DNA of 64,000 bases from Pedobacter riviphilus (lineage in GTDB: Bacteria; Bacteroidota; Bacteroidia; Sphingobacteriales; Sphingobacteriaceae). Positions 48,174 to 57,253 of this stretch are shown piece after piece. The notes beneath the pieces are model-generated. The model searched no databases, was not told the origin of the DNA, and saw nothing but the letters and a program-made list of their open reading frames with translations. The position numbers and the translations under genes are program-made. How positions within the stretch are numbered: position 1 is the stretch's first letter; each line of letters starts with the position of its first letter. The stretch is taken from the NCBI RefSeq assembly GCF_014692875.1, contig NZ_CP061171.1:4650001-4714000 (forward strand). The letters run 5' to 3'.

Positions 48174-50618
48174 ATGAAAACACTATACAGAATACCACTT
48201 ATCCTTACACTTCTTTTTTTTGCCGTTACGGTGGGTTTTGCGCAAACAAACCCTAAACCAAATATCAGTGGAGTAATTTTAGATGAAACCAAAAAACCTG
48301 CAGATTACGTTACGGTTGTACTCTTTAAAGCATCCGATTCAAGTGTGGTTAAAACAGCATTTACCGATCCAAACGGGACATTTAACTTTAGCGTTCAGGG
48401 CAAGGGGAGCTACTATTACAAAGCCAGTAACATGGGTTACAAAACACTTAAAAGTAAAACCATCGTTTTAACCGAGGATAATCAGAAAGTAGATTTCGGA
48501 ACGGCTCAGCTCACCGCAAGCGCTCAAAACTTAAAAGAAGTGAATGTAGCGGTAACTAAACCATTAATCGAAAGAAAAATGGATAAGATCGTGATGAATG
48601 TTTCCAATAGTTCGGTTATGACAGGTTCTACTGCGCTGGAGGTTTTGCAAAAAGCACCAGGCGTAACGGTAGATCAGAATGATAAGATTTCGATGATGGG
48701 TAAACAAGGTGTGCTCATTCAACTGGATGGCAAGCAGACTTACATGAGCAGTGCTGATGTGGCGAACCTACTGCGTAACATGCAGAGTTCGGAAATAGAA
48801 AGCATCGAACTAATTACCAATCCTTCGTCAAAGTATGATGCGTCAGGTAATTCGGGCATTATCAACATCAAAACCAAAAAAAGTAAAAACGGCGGAACAA
48901 ACGGCAGTATAAACGGATCTTTAGGATATGGTAAAAACCTAAGGGCAAATGCGGGTTTAAACCTGAACCACCGTACACAGAAACTTAATGTTTTTGGTAA
49001 CTACAACTATGGTAAGTTTGAGCGTGATAACCTGATCGCTATCGACCGGATTTCGAACGGCACACCCGATATTTACTTTATGCAGGTAGGTGAAAGCAAA
49101 AGAAAACAATATAACAATAACCTTAAAGCAGGTTTAGATTACTTTATCGATAAGAAAAACACCATTGGTATATTGGTAAACGGCTACTTTAATCATGGAA
49201 ATGAAACTGCGGGAAACAATACTTTAATCGGCCCATCCTTTAACAAGGTGGATTCTACCCTGATCACCAATTCATTGCAGGCAAACAAATACAATAATGT
49301 TTCTTATAACTTAAATTATAAATCCGTTCTGGATACTGCGGGTTCAGAAATCTCGGCAGATGTAGACTATTCCAAATACAAAGGTAACGATGGTTCTAAT
49401 TATGAAAACGATTATCGGTTTCCCAATGGAGACAGAATCCGCCCCATCAGGTATACCCGCAACAACACCCCATCGATTATTGATATCAAAGCATTTAAAA
49501 TCGACTATAATGTATCACTTAACAAAACGGTTAAACTCGAAGCCGGGATTAAAAGCAGCTGGGTTAAAACCGACAATGACTTGCAGGCGGAAATGTTGGT
49601 AAACAATGCCTGGCAGAACGATGTAAAACGAAGCAACCAGTTTGTGTACGATGAAAATGTAAATGCGGCTTATACCAATGTAAACAAACAGTTTAAAAAT
49701 ACCAGTGTTCAAATTGGCTTAAGGGTTGAGCAAACCAATTCGAAAGGAAATTTGATTACCACGAATACCGTAGTGGAACGAAGTTATTGGGATTTCTTTC
49801 CAACATTGTTTGTTCAACACACGCTTTCAAAAAACAACCAGTTAGGTTTTTCTTATAGCAGAAGGATAGACCGCCCAAGTTACGATGCTTTAAATCCCTT
49901 CATCTATTACTTAGACGAATTTACCTATAGCAAAGGAAATCCCTTTTTAAATCCGCAGTATACACACAATTTTGAGCTTAGTTATACCCTATTGCAAAAA
50001 TACATGCTCTCCATTGGCTATAGCAGAATTAACGATGTAATTGCAGAGGTAATTTTACCTGATGCCGCAAATCAGTCGTTATATCAAACCAATGCAAATA
50101 TTGCCACCAACATCAGCTATAATGCCAATTTAAATGTGCCCGTTCAGATTACGAAATGGTGGCAGACCAATAATAACTTAAATGTTTTTTACCTCAGTTT
50201 CAAATCGCCAGATTTAGCCGGGAGTGCTTTAAAAACCGGGAAAACATCTTTCCAATTTAAATCGCAACAAACCTTTACGATTATGGATGGTTTTACGGCA
50301 GAGATCAATGGCAGCTACGAATCGCCGCTTGATTACGGCACCTTAAGTTTAAAAGCCCGTTATTATGTTGATGCAGGTTTAAGCAAATCATTGTTCAACA
50401 AAAAAGCAAGTTTGAAACTGGCCTTATCAGATGTATTTAATATATCTGAAAACAATTTATCAAGTGCATATCCGGGTTTAACATACACGGTGCATCAAAA
50501 AAATGAAACCCAAATTGGCAGAATCAGCTTTACCTATCGTTTTGGTAAAAACGAAATTAAACCTGCCCGCCGCCGCACAACGGGTACTGAAGCAGAACAA
50601 GGGCGTATGAAGAATTAG
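48174..50618 (+). CDS. TonB-dependent outer membrane receptor/beta-barrel (carboxypeptidase-regulatory N-domain)
   Basis: A 814-residue outer membrane protein read from the ATG at 48174 (MKTLYRIPLILTL), which starts a signal peptide ending GFAQ. Residues 30-115 form a carboxypeptidase-regulatory-like domain (ISGVILDETKKPADYVTVVLF, shortened: GVILDETKKPADYVTV). A plug-like region follows (GSTALEVLQKAPGVTVDQND, SEIESIELITNPSSKYDASG), then an outer-membrane beta-barrel of the OMP_b-brl_3 type to an aromatic-rich C-terminal part with a basic tail (KPARRRTTG). It is not paired with a SusD gene. Substrate unknown; this type often handles peptides or siderophores. Confidence 0.85.
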   Translation: MKTLYRIPLILTLLFFAVTVGFAQTNPKPNISGVILDETKKPADYVTVVLFKASDSSVVKTAFTDPNGTFNFSVQGKGSYYYKASNMGYKTLKSKTIVLTEDNQKVDFGTAQLTASAQNLKEVNVAVTKPLIERKMDKIVMNVSNSSVMTGSTALEVLQKAPGVTVDQNDKISMMGKQGVLIQLDGKQTYMSSADVANLLRNMQSSEIESIELITNPSSKYDASGNSGIINIKTKKSKNGGTNGSINGSLGYGKNLRANAGLNLNHRTQKLNVFGNYNYGKFERDNLIAIDRISNGTPDIYFMQVGESKRKQYNNNLKAGLDYFIDKKNTIGILVNGYFNHGNETAGNNTLIGPSFNKVDSTLITNSLQANKYNNVSYNLNYKSVLDTAGSEISADVDYSKYKGNDGSNYENDYRFPNGDRIRPIRYTRNNTPSIIDIKAFKIDYNVSLNKTVKLEAGIKSSWVKTDNDLQAEMLVNNAWQNDVKRSNQFVYDENVNAAYTNVNKQFKNTSVQIGLRVEQTNSKGNLITTNTVVERSYWDFFPTLFVQHTLSKNNQLGFSYSRRIDRPSYDALNPFIYYLDEFTYSKGNPFLNPQYTHNFELSYTLLQKYMLSIGYSRINDVIAEVILPDAANQSLYQTNANIATNISYNANLNVPVQITKWWQTNNNLNVFYLSFKSPDLAGSALKTGKTSFQFKSQQTFTIMDGFTAEINGSYESPLDYGTLSLKARYYVDAGLSKSLFNKKASLKLALSDVFNISENNLSSAYPGLTYTVHQKNETQIGRISFTYRFGKNEIKPARRRTTGTEAEQGRMKN

Positions 50619-50652
50619 TCGTAAAAAAGGAGATTATACTATCAGTAAGATC

Positions 50653-50837
50653 TGTCATGTTGTCCAAAGGACTCCTACGGAGAGCCTGTCGAAACACTTT
50701 ATAATATATTTTAGGTTGGTCTTTCGACAGGCTCGGGATGACAAATTTTAGTGCTTTATATTCCAAGCTATACGTCATGCTGAATTTATTTCAGTATCTA
50801 TCCTGTTACAAGATCCCGAAACAAGTTCAGGATGACG
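50653..50837. repeat. two neighbouring intergenic inverted repeats
   Basis: 50653-50743: TGTCATGTTG...GATGACA with inner arms GAGCCTGTCGAAA / TTTCGACAGGCTC. 50773-50837: CGTCATGCTGAATTTATTTCA...GTTCAGGATGACG. Both lie in the 231-bp gap between convergent genes. They belong to the same families as 20668-20738 and 35756-35821. Confidence 0.75.
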
Positions 50838-50849
50838 GTTTGCTCGTAT

Positions 50850-51344
50850 TTAAAACTTATATTCCATCACATAATCATCCATAAAGTAACCGTCGCCTAT
50901 ATCAAGCGTTACTGATTCTTTAATGGTAAAACCTCCTTTTAAGTAAAAATCTTTGGCTTTATTATGCTTGTTCACATTCAGCTGTAATGCAGTACCTCCG
51001 GCATCTTTTACCTGGTTAAAAACCTCATTAATTAAGATTTTCCCAACGCCTTTACCGTGCGCCGATGGCAGCACATAAAGCTTGTGCAGCTTATAAATAC
51101 GCTCTTCGTGTTCAATAATAGAGTAACCTGTAAAACCTAACTGATTTTCGCCCTCTTCTGCAATCAGGAAGACATACCCTTCCATAAATTGTTTCAATAG
51201 CTCTCCTTTATTGTACATTTTATCCAGCATGTAATCAATCTGTTTCTGCCCGATAATATCGAGGTAGGTTGATGGCCAGGTTGCCGCAGCAATATCCCTA
51301 ATAATTTCTATATCTTCTTCTTTTGCTTTTCTGAGGGTAATCAT
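50850..51344 (-). CDS. GNAT-family N-acetyltransferase
   Basis: A 164-residue acetyl-CoA-dependent transferase. Motif A is visible as KLYVLPSAHGKGVGKILINEV (pyrophosphate loop Q/R-x-x-G-x-G/A, here HGKGVG, around 90-110), followed by LQLNVNKHNKAKDFYLKGGF (motif B). The start overlaps the stop of the gene at 51341 by 4 bp. Acceptor substrate unknown. Confidence 0.9.
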   Translation of the reverse strand: MITLRKAKEEDIEIIRDIAAATWPSTYLDIIGQKQIDYMLDKMYNKGELLKQFMEGYVFLIAEEGENQLGFTGYSIIEHEERIYKLHKLYVLPSAHGKGVGKILINEVFNQVKDAGGTALQLNVNKHNKAKDFYLKGGFTIKESVTLDIGDGYFMDDYVMEYKF

Positions 51345-51901
51345 ATTGGTTCGCTAATAAAAATTGGTTGTCCTGAAAAGGTAAATTCTACAAAGCCATC
51401 TTTAACTACAATAAAAATTTCTTCCTCATTCTGCTCAAGGTTAGTTACTTCGATGTATCGGTTACCATGGATCAGGAATTCACTTCCCGCAGGTTTCCAA
51501 ACCGAGAATCCCGATTTTATGGGGTAGTGCTTTGCTCTTTCGGTAAATACCACCAGGTTAATTTTGTCTTCAAATCCTGCAAATTTCTCCAGATCGAATT
51601 TCTTTGCAATTACATTCACTGCCGGATATTTCTCTTCGTAAAGATAATTAACGGCCACCATTAAAGCATCAACAGGCCCCTGAATAACTTTTGTATCTTC
51701 CTGCGCTTCCTGCTCGTTCCCGTTTACCAGCACATCTACCTTTAAGCCTAAGGAAAAAATCTTATCGTAATTTTCTCCATTAACCAAAAGTGTAGGGCTC
51801 CATTCGAGTAGTTGGCCCAAAAGTTCTTCGTTAAAATTCCCAAGCTCATCGATGTATAAAGCCGGCTCCTGTTTTTCTTTTACAATATGGTGTGAAGACA
51901 T
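51341..51901 (-). CDS. thiamine-pyrophosphokinase-like protein lacking catalytic acids
   Basis: A 186-residue protein that keeps the overall path of the TPK family: an N-terminal segment ending LLEWSPTLLVNGENYDKIF, then SLGLKVDVLVNGNEQ where active TPKs have LGIxPDxxxGDxDS, and a C-terminal beta region (AGSEFLIHGNRYIEVTNLEQ). The ADGG-type motif is NGEN, the GDxDS motif is NGNEQ, and the DxTDxxKA motif is IQGPVDALMVA. Loss of these acids suggests it cannot bind Mg-ATP as a TPK does. It sits between a GNAT gene and thiamine-related genes. A noncatalytic or altered role is inferred; divergence from the family could also mean that I have misassigned it. Confidence 0.55.
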   Translation of the reverse strand: MSSHHIVKEKQEPALYIDELGNFNEELLGQLLEWSPTLLVNGENYDKIFSLGLKVDVLVNGNEQEAQEDTKVIQGPVDALMVAVNYLYEEKYPAVNVIAKKFDLEKFAGFEDKINLVVFTERAKHYPIKSGFSVWKPAGSEFLIHGNRYIEVTNLEQNEEEIFIVVKDGFVEFTFSGQPIFISEPI

Positions 51902-51964
51902 ACTGCGAATATAGAAATTTCGCTTTAAGTACGGTACAGTAAGAATCAGTTAGAGGTAAAATGA

Positions 51965-53257
51965 TTAACGGTTGTAAGGATATTCATTTATCCAATGAAA
52001 TCCTCTATTGATGAGCGTAAAATCTTTCGGGCCTTTCCGCTTAAAGCTCACCGCAATAGAATCTTTCCCTTTAAGTCCGGAAATAAGCAGTTTGTCTTTG
52101 CCGATAACATTATAGGTTAAAATATACTGAGCTGCTTCTTTATCCAGAGAATTTAATACCAGCTCTTTCTTTTTGGCATTAAAAACCGTTGTAAAATTAA
52201 ATGTACTATCGTTCATTGTTTTTACAAGCGCATAACCGGCATAACTGATAATCATCTGCTTCCATCGCGTGCCATCAGTAGTTAACGGCGCCAGCGCTTT
52301 ACCTTTAAAGCTCATGTTTTCTACATTATAAATACCATACATAAAGGGTTTTGGAGCCTCACTTCCATAGGTTTTGCGCTGCGCAATCAGTGTAGATAGC
52401 AGAAAAAGCATTGAAGCGACGATAATCAGATATTTACCCATATAAACCACGATGAAGTGCCATCGTTTTTTATAAATGGGACGGTGCATTTTTTCGAGCT
52501 GTTGGCTTTCATACCTGATAAAGAACCGGTATAACTTTAAAAAATGAGGTACTAAAATAAACAGACACATTACAACTAAAGCTGTTGAAAGTTGCTTTAC
52601 CGGAACATCAAAAAAATAGTTCATTGCCATTACATGTACGGTAGCTGCCAGCGATAGAAAGGCGCCAATAATTACCGTTTTGCGAAATAACAATAAAATA
52701 GCAGAGACTTCAATAATACCCATAAAAACATTATAGCCTTTAGAAAATCCAAGGAATGTCCAGGCGAGGCCCATCGGAGAGGCATCACCAAAAGGTTGGA
52801 GCAAACGATCTAAGGATGGATCGGGAAACTGTAGTTTGATTACTTTTATAGCACCGTACATTACAAGTGTAAAAGCGAGATAAAAGCGAACCAGAACGAT
52901 GAGCCAGTAATAAGCAGTATTATAGCTTTTGCGTTTACGATCAAGTATCGACCATATGATGCAGCCAACAAAGGATATCAAAAACATAAAGGCCAGTAAT
53001 ACCCAATCGTAAGAAGTATCGCCACTGCCGTTTGTGTAAATCTTAAAGTCGTAGCTGTAGTGAAGGATATGCTGAGAAAACCAGGGAATCAGGTCATGCA
53101 GCACCAGTGTTGGATACTTGATTACATAATAAAAAAATGGAAAAGCGCCATTGTTGTTCAGGATGATGAAAAGAGACAGGAGGAGGAAAAAGAACCTGAA
53201 AGAGATTTTTTTATAAATGTTCCAGGGCCCATTGGCTTGAAGAGCGTTTTCAGACAT
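51965..53257 (-). CDS. DoxX-like multispan membrane protein
   Basis: A 430-residue protein read from the ATG at 53257 (MSENALQANGPW), not the TTG at 53278. About eight membrane segments (for example 18-40, 83-103, 115-135, 170-190, 195-215, 220-240, 275-300) precede a soluble C-terminal domain (about 305-430, ending GFHWINEYPYNR). The middle VRFYLAFTLVMYGAIKVIKLQF resembles DoxX-family proteins (read as VRFYLAFTLVMYGAIK). It lies 38 bp after the ThiE-like gene, in the same direction. Function unknown. Confidence 0.7.
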   Translation of the reverse strand: MSENALQANGPWNIYKKISFRFFFLLLSLFIILNNNGAFPFFYYVIKYPTLVLHDLIPWFSQHILHYSYDFKIYTNGSGDTSYDWVLLAFMFLISFVGCIIWSILDRKRKSYNTAYYWLIVLVRFYLAFTLVMYGAIKVIKLQFPDPSLDRLLQPFGDASPMGLAWTFLGFSKGYNVFMGIIEVSAILLLFRKTVIIGAFLSLAATVHVMAMNYFFDVPVKQLSTALVVMCLFILVPHFLKLYRFFIRYESQQLEKMHRPIYKKRWHFIVVYMGKYLIIVASMLFLLSTLIAQRKTYGSEAPKPFMYGIYNVENMSFKGKALAPLTTDGTRWKQMIISYAGYALVKTMNDSTFNFTTVFNAKKKELVLNSLDKEAAQYILTYNVIGKDKLLISGLKGKDSIAVSFKRKGPKDFTLINRGFHWINEYPYNR

Positions 53258-53316
53258 ATTTAGCAGCGTTTTATCCAAAACTAAAAATTATCCTATAGGC
53301 TTCAAATTATAAAATG

Positions 53317-53961
53317 TTAATTAACAGTGCTTTCTTTAACTAATGTGTAAAAATCTTGATAGGCTTCAATAAAATCATCTGCAAAATTAATGGCTCCGGA
53401 AACGGCTATGCCATAAATACCGGTTTGCATTAAAGCTTCTACATTGTAGGTTTTTATCCCACCCACAGCCAATACCGGAATGCTGATGGACTGAGCTTTC
53501 AATTCTTTCACTGCTTGTTGATAACCTTCTATGCCCAAGAGATTATACTTGTTGGGCTTGGTTTCGGTTATTGCAAAGGGACCATAACCAGCATAATCAG
53601 CACCTTCCTGCGCAAGCCTGATTAAATTTTCTACTGTATTTGCCGATCCTCCAAGGGTAATATCATGGCCAACAAGTTTGCGCAGCGCTATAAAATCGGC
53701 ATCCATATCTTCCATATGAAAACCCTGAATATCGGCCTTTCCATTTAAATGAACATGATCGGTAACGATTAAGGTGGTACCCCAATCATCACAGATTTCT
53801 GCAATAGCATTAATATCCTGCAGGAGCGCTTCATCATTTTTGCTCAGACAACGGTACTGAATCCATTTTGCACCAGCCTCGCAAGCCAGTTGTGCCTGTT
53901 CAATGTGTGAGAGGTGCGGAATATCGTGCGTAATGTAATGAAGTTTCTCTACGTATTTCAT
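53317..53961 (-). CDS. thiamine-phosphate synthase-like protein (ThiE/TenI family)
   Basis: A 214-residue TIM-barrel protein. ThiE features are WIQYR near residue 33, a TDHVHLNGKADIQGFHMEDMD stretch in place of the usual NDxxxLAxxxxADGVHLGQxD, LGGSANTVE, YAGYGPFAITETKPNKYNLLG (GP-F-TxTK motif) and VLAVGGIKTYNVEAL. ThiE joins HMP-PP and HET-P to thiamine phosphate; TenI homologues do not. Both keep this fold, so the exact activity is uncertain. It lies between the DoxX-like gene and the thiamine receptor and is separated from the receptor by a terminator at 54010-54050. Confidence 0.8.
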   Translation of the reverse strand: MKYVEKLHYITHDIPHLSHIEQAQLACEAGAKWIQYRCLSKNDEALLQDINAIAEICDDWGTTLIVTDHVHLNGKADIQGFHMEDMDADFIALRKLVGHDITLGGSANTVENLIRLAQEGADYAGYGPFAITETKPNKYNLLGIEGYQQAVKELKAQSISIPVLAVGGIKTYNVEALMQTGIYGIAVSGAINFADDFIEAYQDFYTLVKESTVN

Positions 53962-54009
53962 GCTTGGTATGGTAGAATTAATGGCTTTAAAATCAGGATG
54001 CCAATATAA

Positions 54010-54050
54010 AACAAAATCGCCATTGGGTGTTTATCTTCCAATGACGATTT
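54010..54050 (-). terminator. intrinsic terminator after the thiamine-regulated receptor
   Basis: On the minus strand AAATCGTCATTGGA, ten bases, CCAATGGCGATTT then GTTTTA. It ends the receptor transcript 25 bases after its stop codon. Confidence 0.75.
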
Positions 54051-54074
54051 ACTGTTTTTTAGCTTTAAGCTTTT

Positions 54075-56522
54075 CTAAAACTTAACGTTCAGGCTTAACA
54101 AAAAGTTGGTTCCCGCCTGTGGATAAAAGAAGTTTTCGGTTACCCTGCTTCCACCTGCCTGGTAGCCATAGGTATAACCATTGCTTTCGTATTTCTTATC
54201 GAAAATATTGTTTACCAGTAAACCCAGGTTAATATTTTTAACGCCTGCAAATTTAAAATCGTAGCCTAAACGTGCATTGCTTACCCAATAACCGTTAATG
54301 GTCCTATCGTTGTTCTGCGTATTATCCAGGTATTGTTTGCTTACATACTTGCTCTGTAAGGCTACAGCAAAACCACTAACAGGTTTGTAAACAAGCTCCC
54401 CAAAAAGAACGGCTTTGGGAGAATAAGAAATATCAGTCAATTTGTAGTTGTTTACAACAAATCCGCCATTATCGTAATCTTCATAATATTCGGTAAAGTT
54501 CTTGATTTTGTTTCTACTCAACGCAGCATTGGCGTTTAATACAAATTGCTGGTTAATGATATAAGAACCATCTACCTCAATCCCTAAACGATAGCTTCTG
54601 TCTACGTTCTGACGATAGTTGGCTCCAACATCATTTATTTGCCCGGTAACTACCAATTGGTTTTTATAGAACATTCCGTATGCATTGGCACCTAAATTAA
54701 ATTTATCATTTTTAAATCGATAACCTAACTCTACATCATTCAAACGTTCAGGTTTTGGAGAGATGCCTGCTACCGCAGCATCTGTATAATCATCTCTGTT
54801 AGGCTCTTTGTTGGCCACACTAAACGAGGCATATACATTGCTCTGTGGATTGATAAAATATATTGCCCCAAATTTCGGGTTAAAGAAATTCAAGGTTTCG
54901 TTAATGGCCAAAGTGTTCAGTTTATTTTCCGTTCCGGCAACATCGAAATACACCCTGCGATATTGCAGGTCGGCAAATAAACTTAACGATTCAACAGGGC
55001 TGTAGTTTACTTTACCATAAACGTTAAAATCGGTTTTAAAACCATCATTATCATAATAATGCCTGTCTATATTTCCGTTTGATGCATATTGCGCCCAGAT
55101 CACCTGCCCAAAGTGTGCGCCTTTATATTCGTTATATGCACCGCCCAAAGTAAAGTTTAAATTCTTCTGCGGCACATAATTAAAGGCATAAGTAACACCA
55201 TAGAAATCGTTATCCAACCAGCGCCGGCGGATCAAATCTGTTTCGGTAACCGGAGTTCCGCCTGGAATAACAACCGGATTTAAACCATAATTTTTCAGTT
55301 TATCCTGCACCCGGTATTCTTCATAATAACCTTGGCCTTGGGTATAATGTAAGGCGCCATTAAAAGAAAACTGATCAGAAAACTGTCTGGCATAAATTAA
55401 CTGGTAATGGTTCTGCGTATAGTTATCTGTTTGGTTATTGTATAAGAAACTGTTATAAGTTCTGCCTGAATTTAAAAGGTTTGCGGCATCTTCTGCACCC
55501 AATCCATTTCTGGCGATATAGGCATTCATTCCGGCTACGTCATTTTCCAGACGCGATTGCGGAATACCGTTCCATGATTGATAGGTTTTCTCATTTCCCG
55601 AAAAAACGTTTACACGCAACAGGTCTTTATCTCCGTGGTAGGCACCAGATAAGAAATATGATTTAAGCAAGGATGAACCGCGGTCTACATAACCATCCGA
55701 ACTGATTCTTGATAAGCGGCCGTCAAAACTAAAGCGATTGTTAATCAAACCTGTTCCAACCTTTATCGTGTTTTTCCAGGTATTGAAACTTCCGTAAGTG
55801 CTGTTTACTTCGGCATAAGGTTCCATTTCGCTGGCAGTTGTCTGAATATTTAAACTCGCACCGAATGCACCTGCACCATTGGTTGAAGTACCTACACCAC
55901 GCTGAATCTGAATGTTATCTACCGAAGAAGCAAAATCGGGCATGTTTACATAAAACGTACCTGAACTTTCGCTGTCGTTTATCGGAATACCATTAACCGT
56001 TACATTGATCCTGCTATTGTCGCTACCACGGATACGGATGCCTGTGTAACCTACGCCAGCACCAGCATCAGAATTAACCACAACTCCTGGTGTGTTTTGA
56101 AGGATGAAAGGAAGATCCTGCCCGAAGTTATTCTGTTGAATTTCTTCTCTACCAATATTCTTATAGGTAGTAGCCGATTTTTCTGTTGCCCGTGTTGCAC
56201 GAACAATTACCTCATCTGCGAGGAAATTTTGTGGTGATAGGCTAAAATCCAGTGTAGTATTCTCTTTAAGTTCAACCGCTTTTTCAACTGTTTTAAAACC
56301 TACATAACTGATCACAATCGTGTATTTTCCGTTAACGAGATTTGTGATGCTGTAATTTCCTGAAGCATCGCTTACAACTGCTGTTTTTTGATTTCTTAAT
56401 TTAACCGTAGCACCGGGAAGAGGTTGCTGATTTTGATCTGTTACCTTACCTGTAACAGAAATCTGTGCCGATACAAAGAAGGGCAACATTGCAACAAGCG
56501 CTGCAAAAAGTAAATTTTTCAA
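54075..56522 (-). CDS. TPP-riboswitch-controlled TonB-dependent receptor (thiamine uptake)
   Basis: An 815-residue outer membrane receptor. A signal peptide ends VSAQ (about residue 19), residues 20-105 form a carboxypeptidase-regulatory-like domain (VTGKVTDQNQQPLPGATVKL), the plug follows (FGQDLPFILQNTPGVVVNSD, shortened; GYTGIRIRGSDNSRINVTVN), then a 22-strand barrel ending FLLSLNVKF. A TPP riboswitch 68 bases upstream (56590-56757) makes thiamine or its precursors the likely cargo. Similar riboswitch-linked receptors are known across Bacteroidota. Confidence 0.9.
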   Translation of the reverse strand: MKNLLFAALVAMLPFFVSAQISVTGKVTDQNQQPLPGATVKLRNQKTAVVSDASGNYSITNLVNGKYTIVISYVGFKTVEKAVELKENTTLDFSLSPQNFLADEVIVRATRATEKSATTYKNIGREEIQQNNFGQDLPFILQNTPGVVVNSDAGAGVGYTGIRIRGSDNSRINVTVNGIPINDSESSGTFYVNMPDFASSVDNIQIQRGVGTSTNGAGAFGASLNIQTTASEMEPYAEVNSTYGSFNTWKNTIKVGTGLINNRFSFDGRLSRISSDGYVDRGSSLLKSYFLSGAYHGDKDLLRVNVFSGNEKTYQSWNGIPQSRLENDVAGMNAYIARNGLGAEDAANLLNSGRTYNSFLYNNQTDNYTQNHYQLIYARQFSDQFSFNGALHYTQGQGYYEEYRVQDKLKNYGLNPVVIPGGTPVTETDLIRRRWLDNDFYGVTYAFNYVPQKNLNFTLGGAYNEYKGAHFGQVIWAQYASNGNIDRHYYDNDGFKTDFNVYGKVNYSPVESLSLFADLQYRRVYFDVAGTENKLNTLAINETLNFFNPKFGAIYFINPQSNVYASFSVANKEPNRDDYTDAAVAGISPKPERLNDVELGYRFKNDKFNLGANAYGMFYKNQLVVTGQINDVGANYRQNVDRSYRLGIEVDGSYIINQQFVLNANAALSRNKIKNFTEYYEDYDNGGFVVNNYKLTDISYSPKAVLFGELVYKPVSGFAVALQSKYVSKQYLDNTQNNDRTINGYWVSNARLGYDFKFAGVKNINLGLLVNNIFDKKYESNGYTYGYQAGGSRVTENFFYPQAGTNFLLSLNVKF

Positions 56523-56545
56523 TTTTATTGTTTTTAGTTAAACTC

Positions 56546-56568
56546 ATCGGAAAAGGGGCATTGCCGAT
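56546..56568 (-). promoter_or_regulatory. hairpin in the riboswitch expression platform
   Basis: ATCGG, 13 bases, CCGAT lies 24-46 bases before the receptor ATG. Its loop includes TGCCCC, which could pair with the GGGGTGCC at the riboswitch 5' end. It may be the switch that turns off translation or transcription. Confidence 0.45.
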
Positions 56569-56589
56569 TTTCAGTTAAACTTCCATAAC

Positions 56590-56757
56590 TCCAATCCCTA
56601 CGCCGGCATTACCCGGATCAGGTGCATGGTCTTTAAATTCCAATGATCAAAATTCAATTTTCAGACGTTTGGAAATTGAGTATTTTGATTTGATTATTCA
56701 AAGCCAATGGGTATGATCTCAGCCTGTTTTTGTGTTATTTAAACAAGGCACCCCTAA
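56590..56757 (-). promoter_or_regulatory. TPP (THI-box) riboswitch
   Basis: Read on the minus strand the conserved words appear in order: TAGGGGTGCC (56757-56748), GGCTGAGATCATACCC (56724-56709), ACCTGATCCGGGTAATGCC (56623-56605) and GGCGTAGGGA (56606-56595). The GGCTGAGA and CTGATC-GGGTAATGCCGGCGTAGGGA core defines the TPP aptamer. The variable stem between the third and fourth words is very long (hairpin 56646-56689). It controls the receptor at 54075-56522. Confidence 0.96.
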
Positions 56758-56878
56758 TGATGGTACAAATGTAGAAAATTTTAAGCAATTCGAGTGTTTT
56801 TTGATGCTTTCTGGGTTAAATCTCTAAAAACTGATTGCGTAATGGTGAATTTTGTACCTTTTAGGTTTAGAAAACGAA

Positions 56879-57167
56879 GGTTCTGTGCCCTGAAGCAAAC
56901 CGCTGTACCTAAACCCGACAGCAGCGGACACGGAGTGCAACGAAGTAAAGCGGATGGCGGGGCTACAGCACCTATGAAATACTAACCTTTCATTTCCTAA
57001 AAAGAAAAACATTTTATTATTAGTTGGAAATGAGCGGTTCTATGCTTTTGGCTTTTTCAGCCCCGCTTTCTGGTACGAGTTCCGATGAAGGATCGGAAGC
57101 CCTGCCCGACAATCGGGTTTATTTTACAAAGTTTGGTGCCCCGAAACAAACCCCTGTATTTAAACCC
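56879..57167. repeat. large modular intergenic repeat, copy B
   Basis: Shares with 34524-34888 the blocks GCGGATGGCGGGGCTACAG, CCTATGAAATACTAACC, TCATTTCC...GGAAATGA hairpin, GGCTTTTTCAGCCCCGCTT, TTCCGATGAAGGATCGGAA and CCCGACAATCGGG, in a different order and with a distinct GCAGCGGACACGGAGTGCAA segment. It lies between the riboswitch and the NadR-like gene. Short frames across it read alike in both copies (NERLVFHR), which reflects the repeat rather than protein coding. Confidence 0.75.
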
Positions 57168-57253
57168 GCCGGTTGCCAAAAGCTACTAACAATCGTTTCC
57201 AGGCCAAAAAAACTTAATTTAGTGAAAGAATGCCACTTTTCCTTATTCCTGAA

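Noticed and set aside
53317..53961. Naming this gene thiE outright
   Set aside because: The substrate-binding stretch around residue 70 differs from typical ThiE, and TenI homologues share the fold, so only a family-level call is justified.
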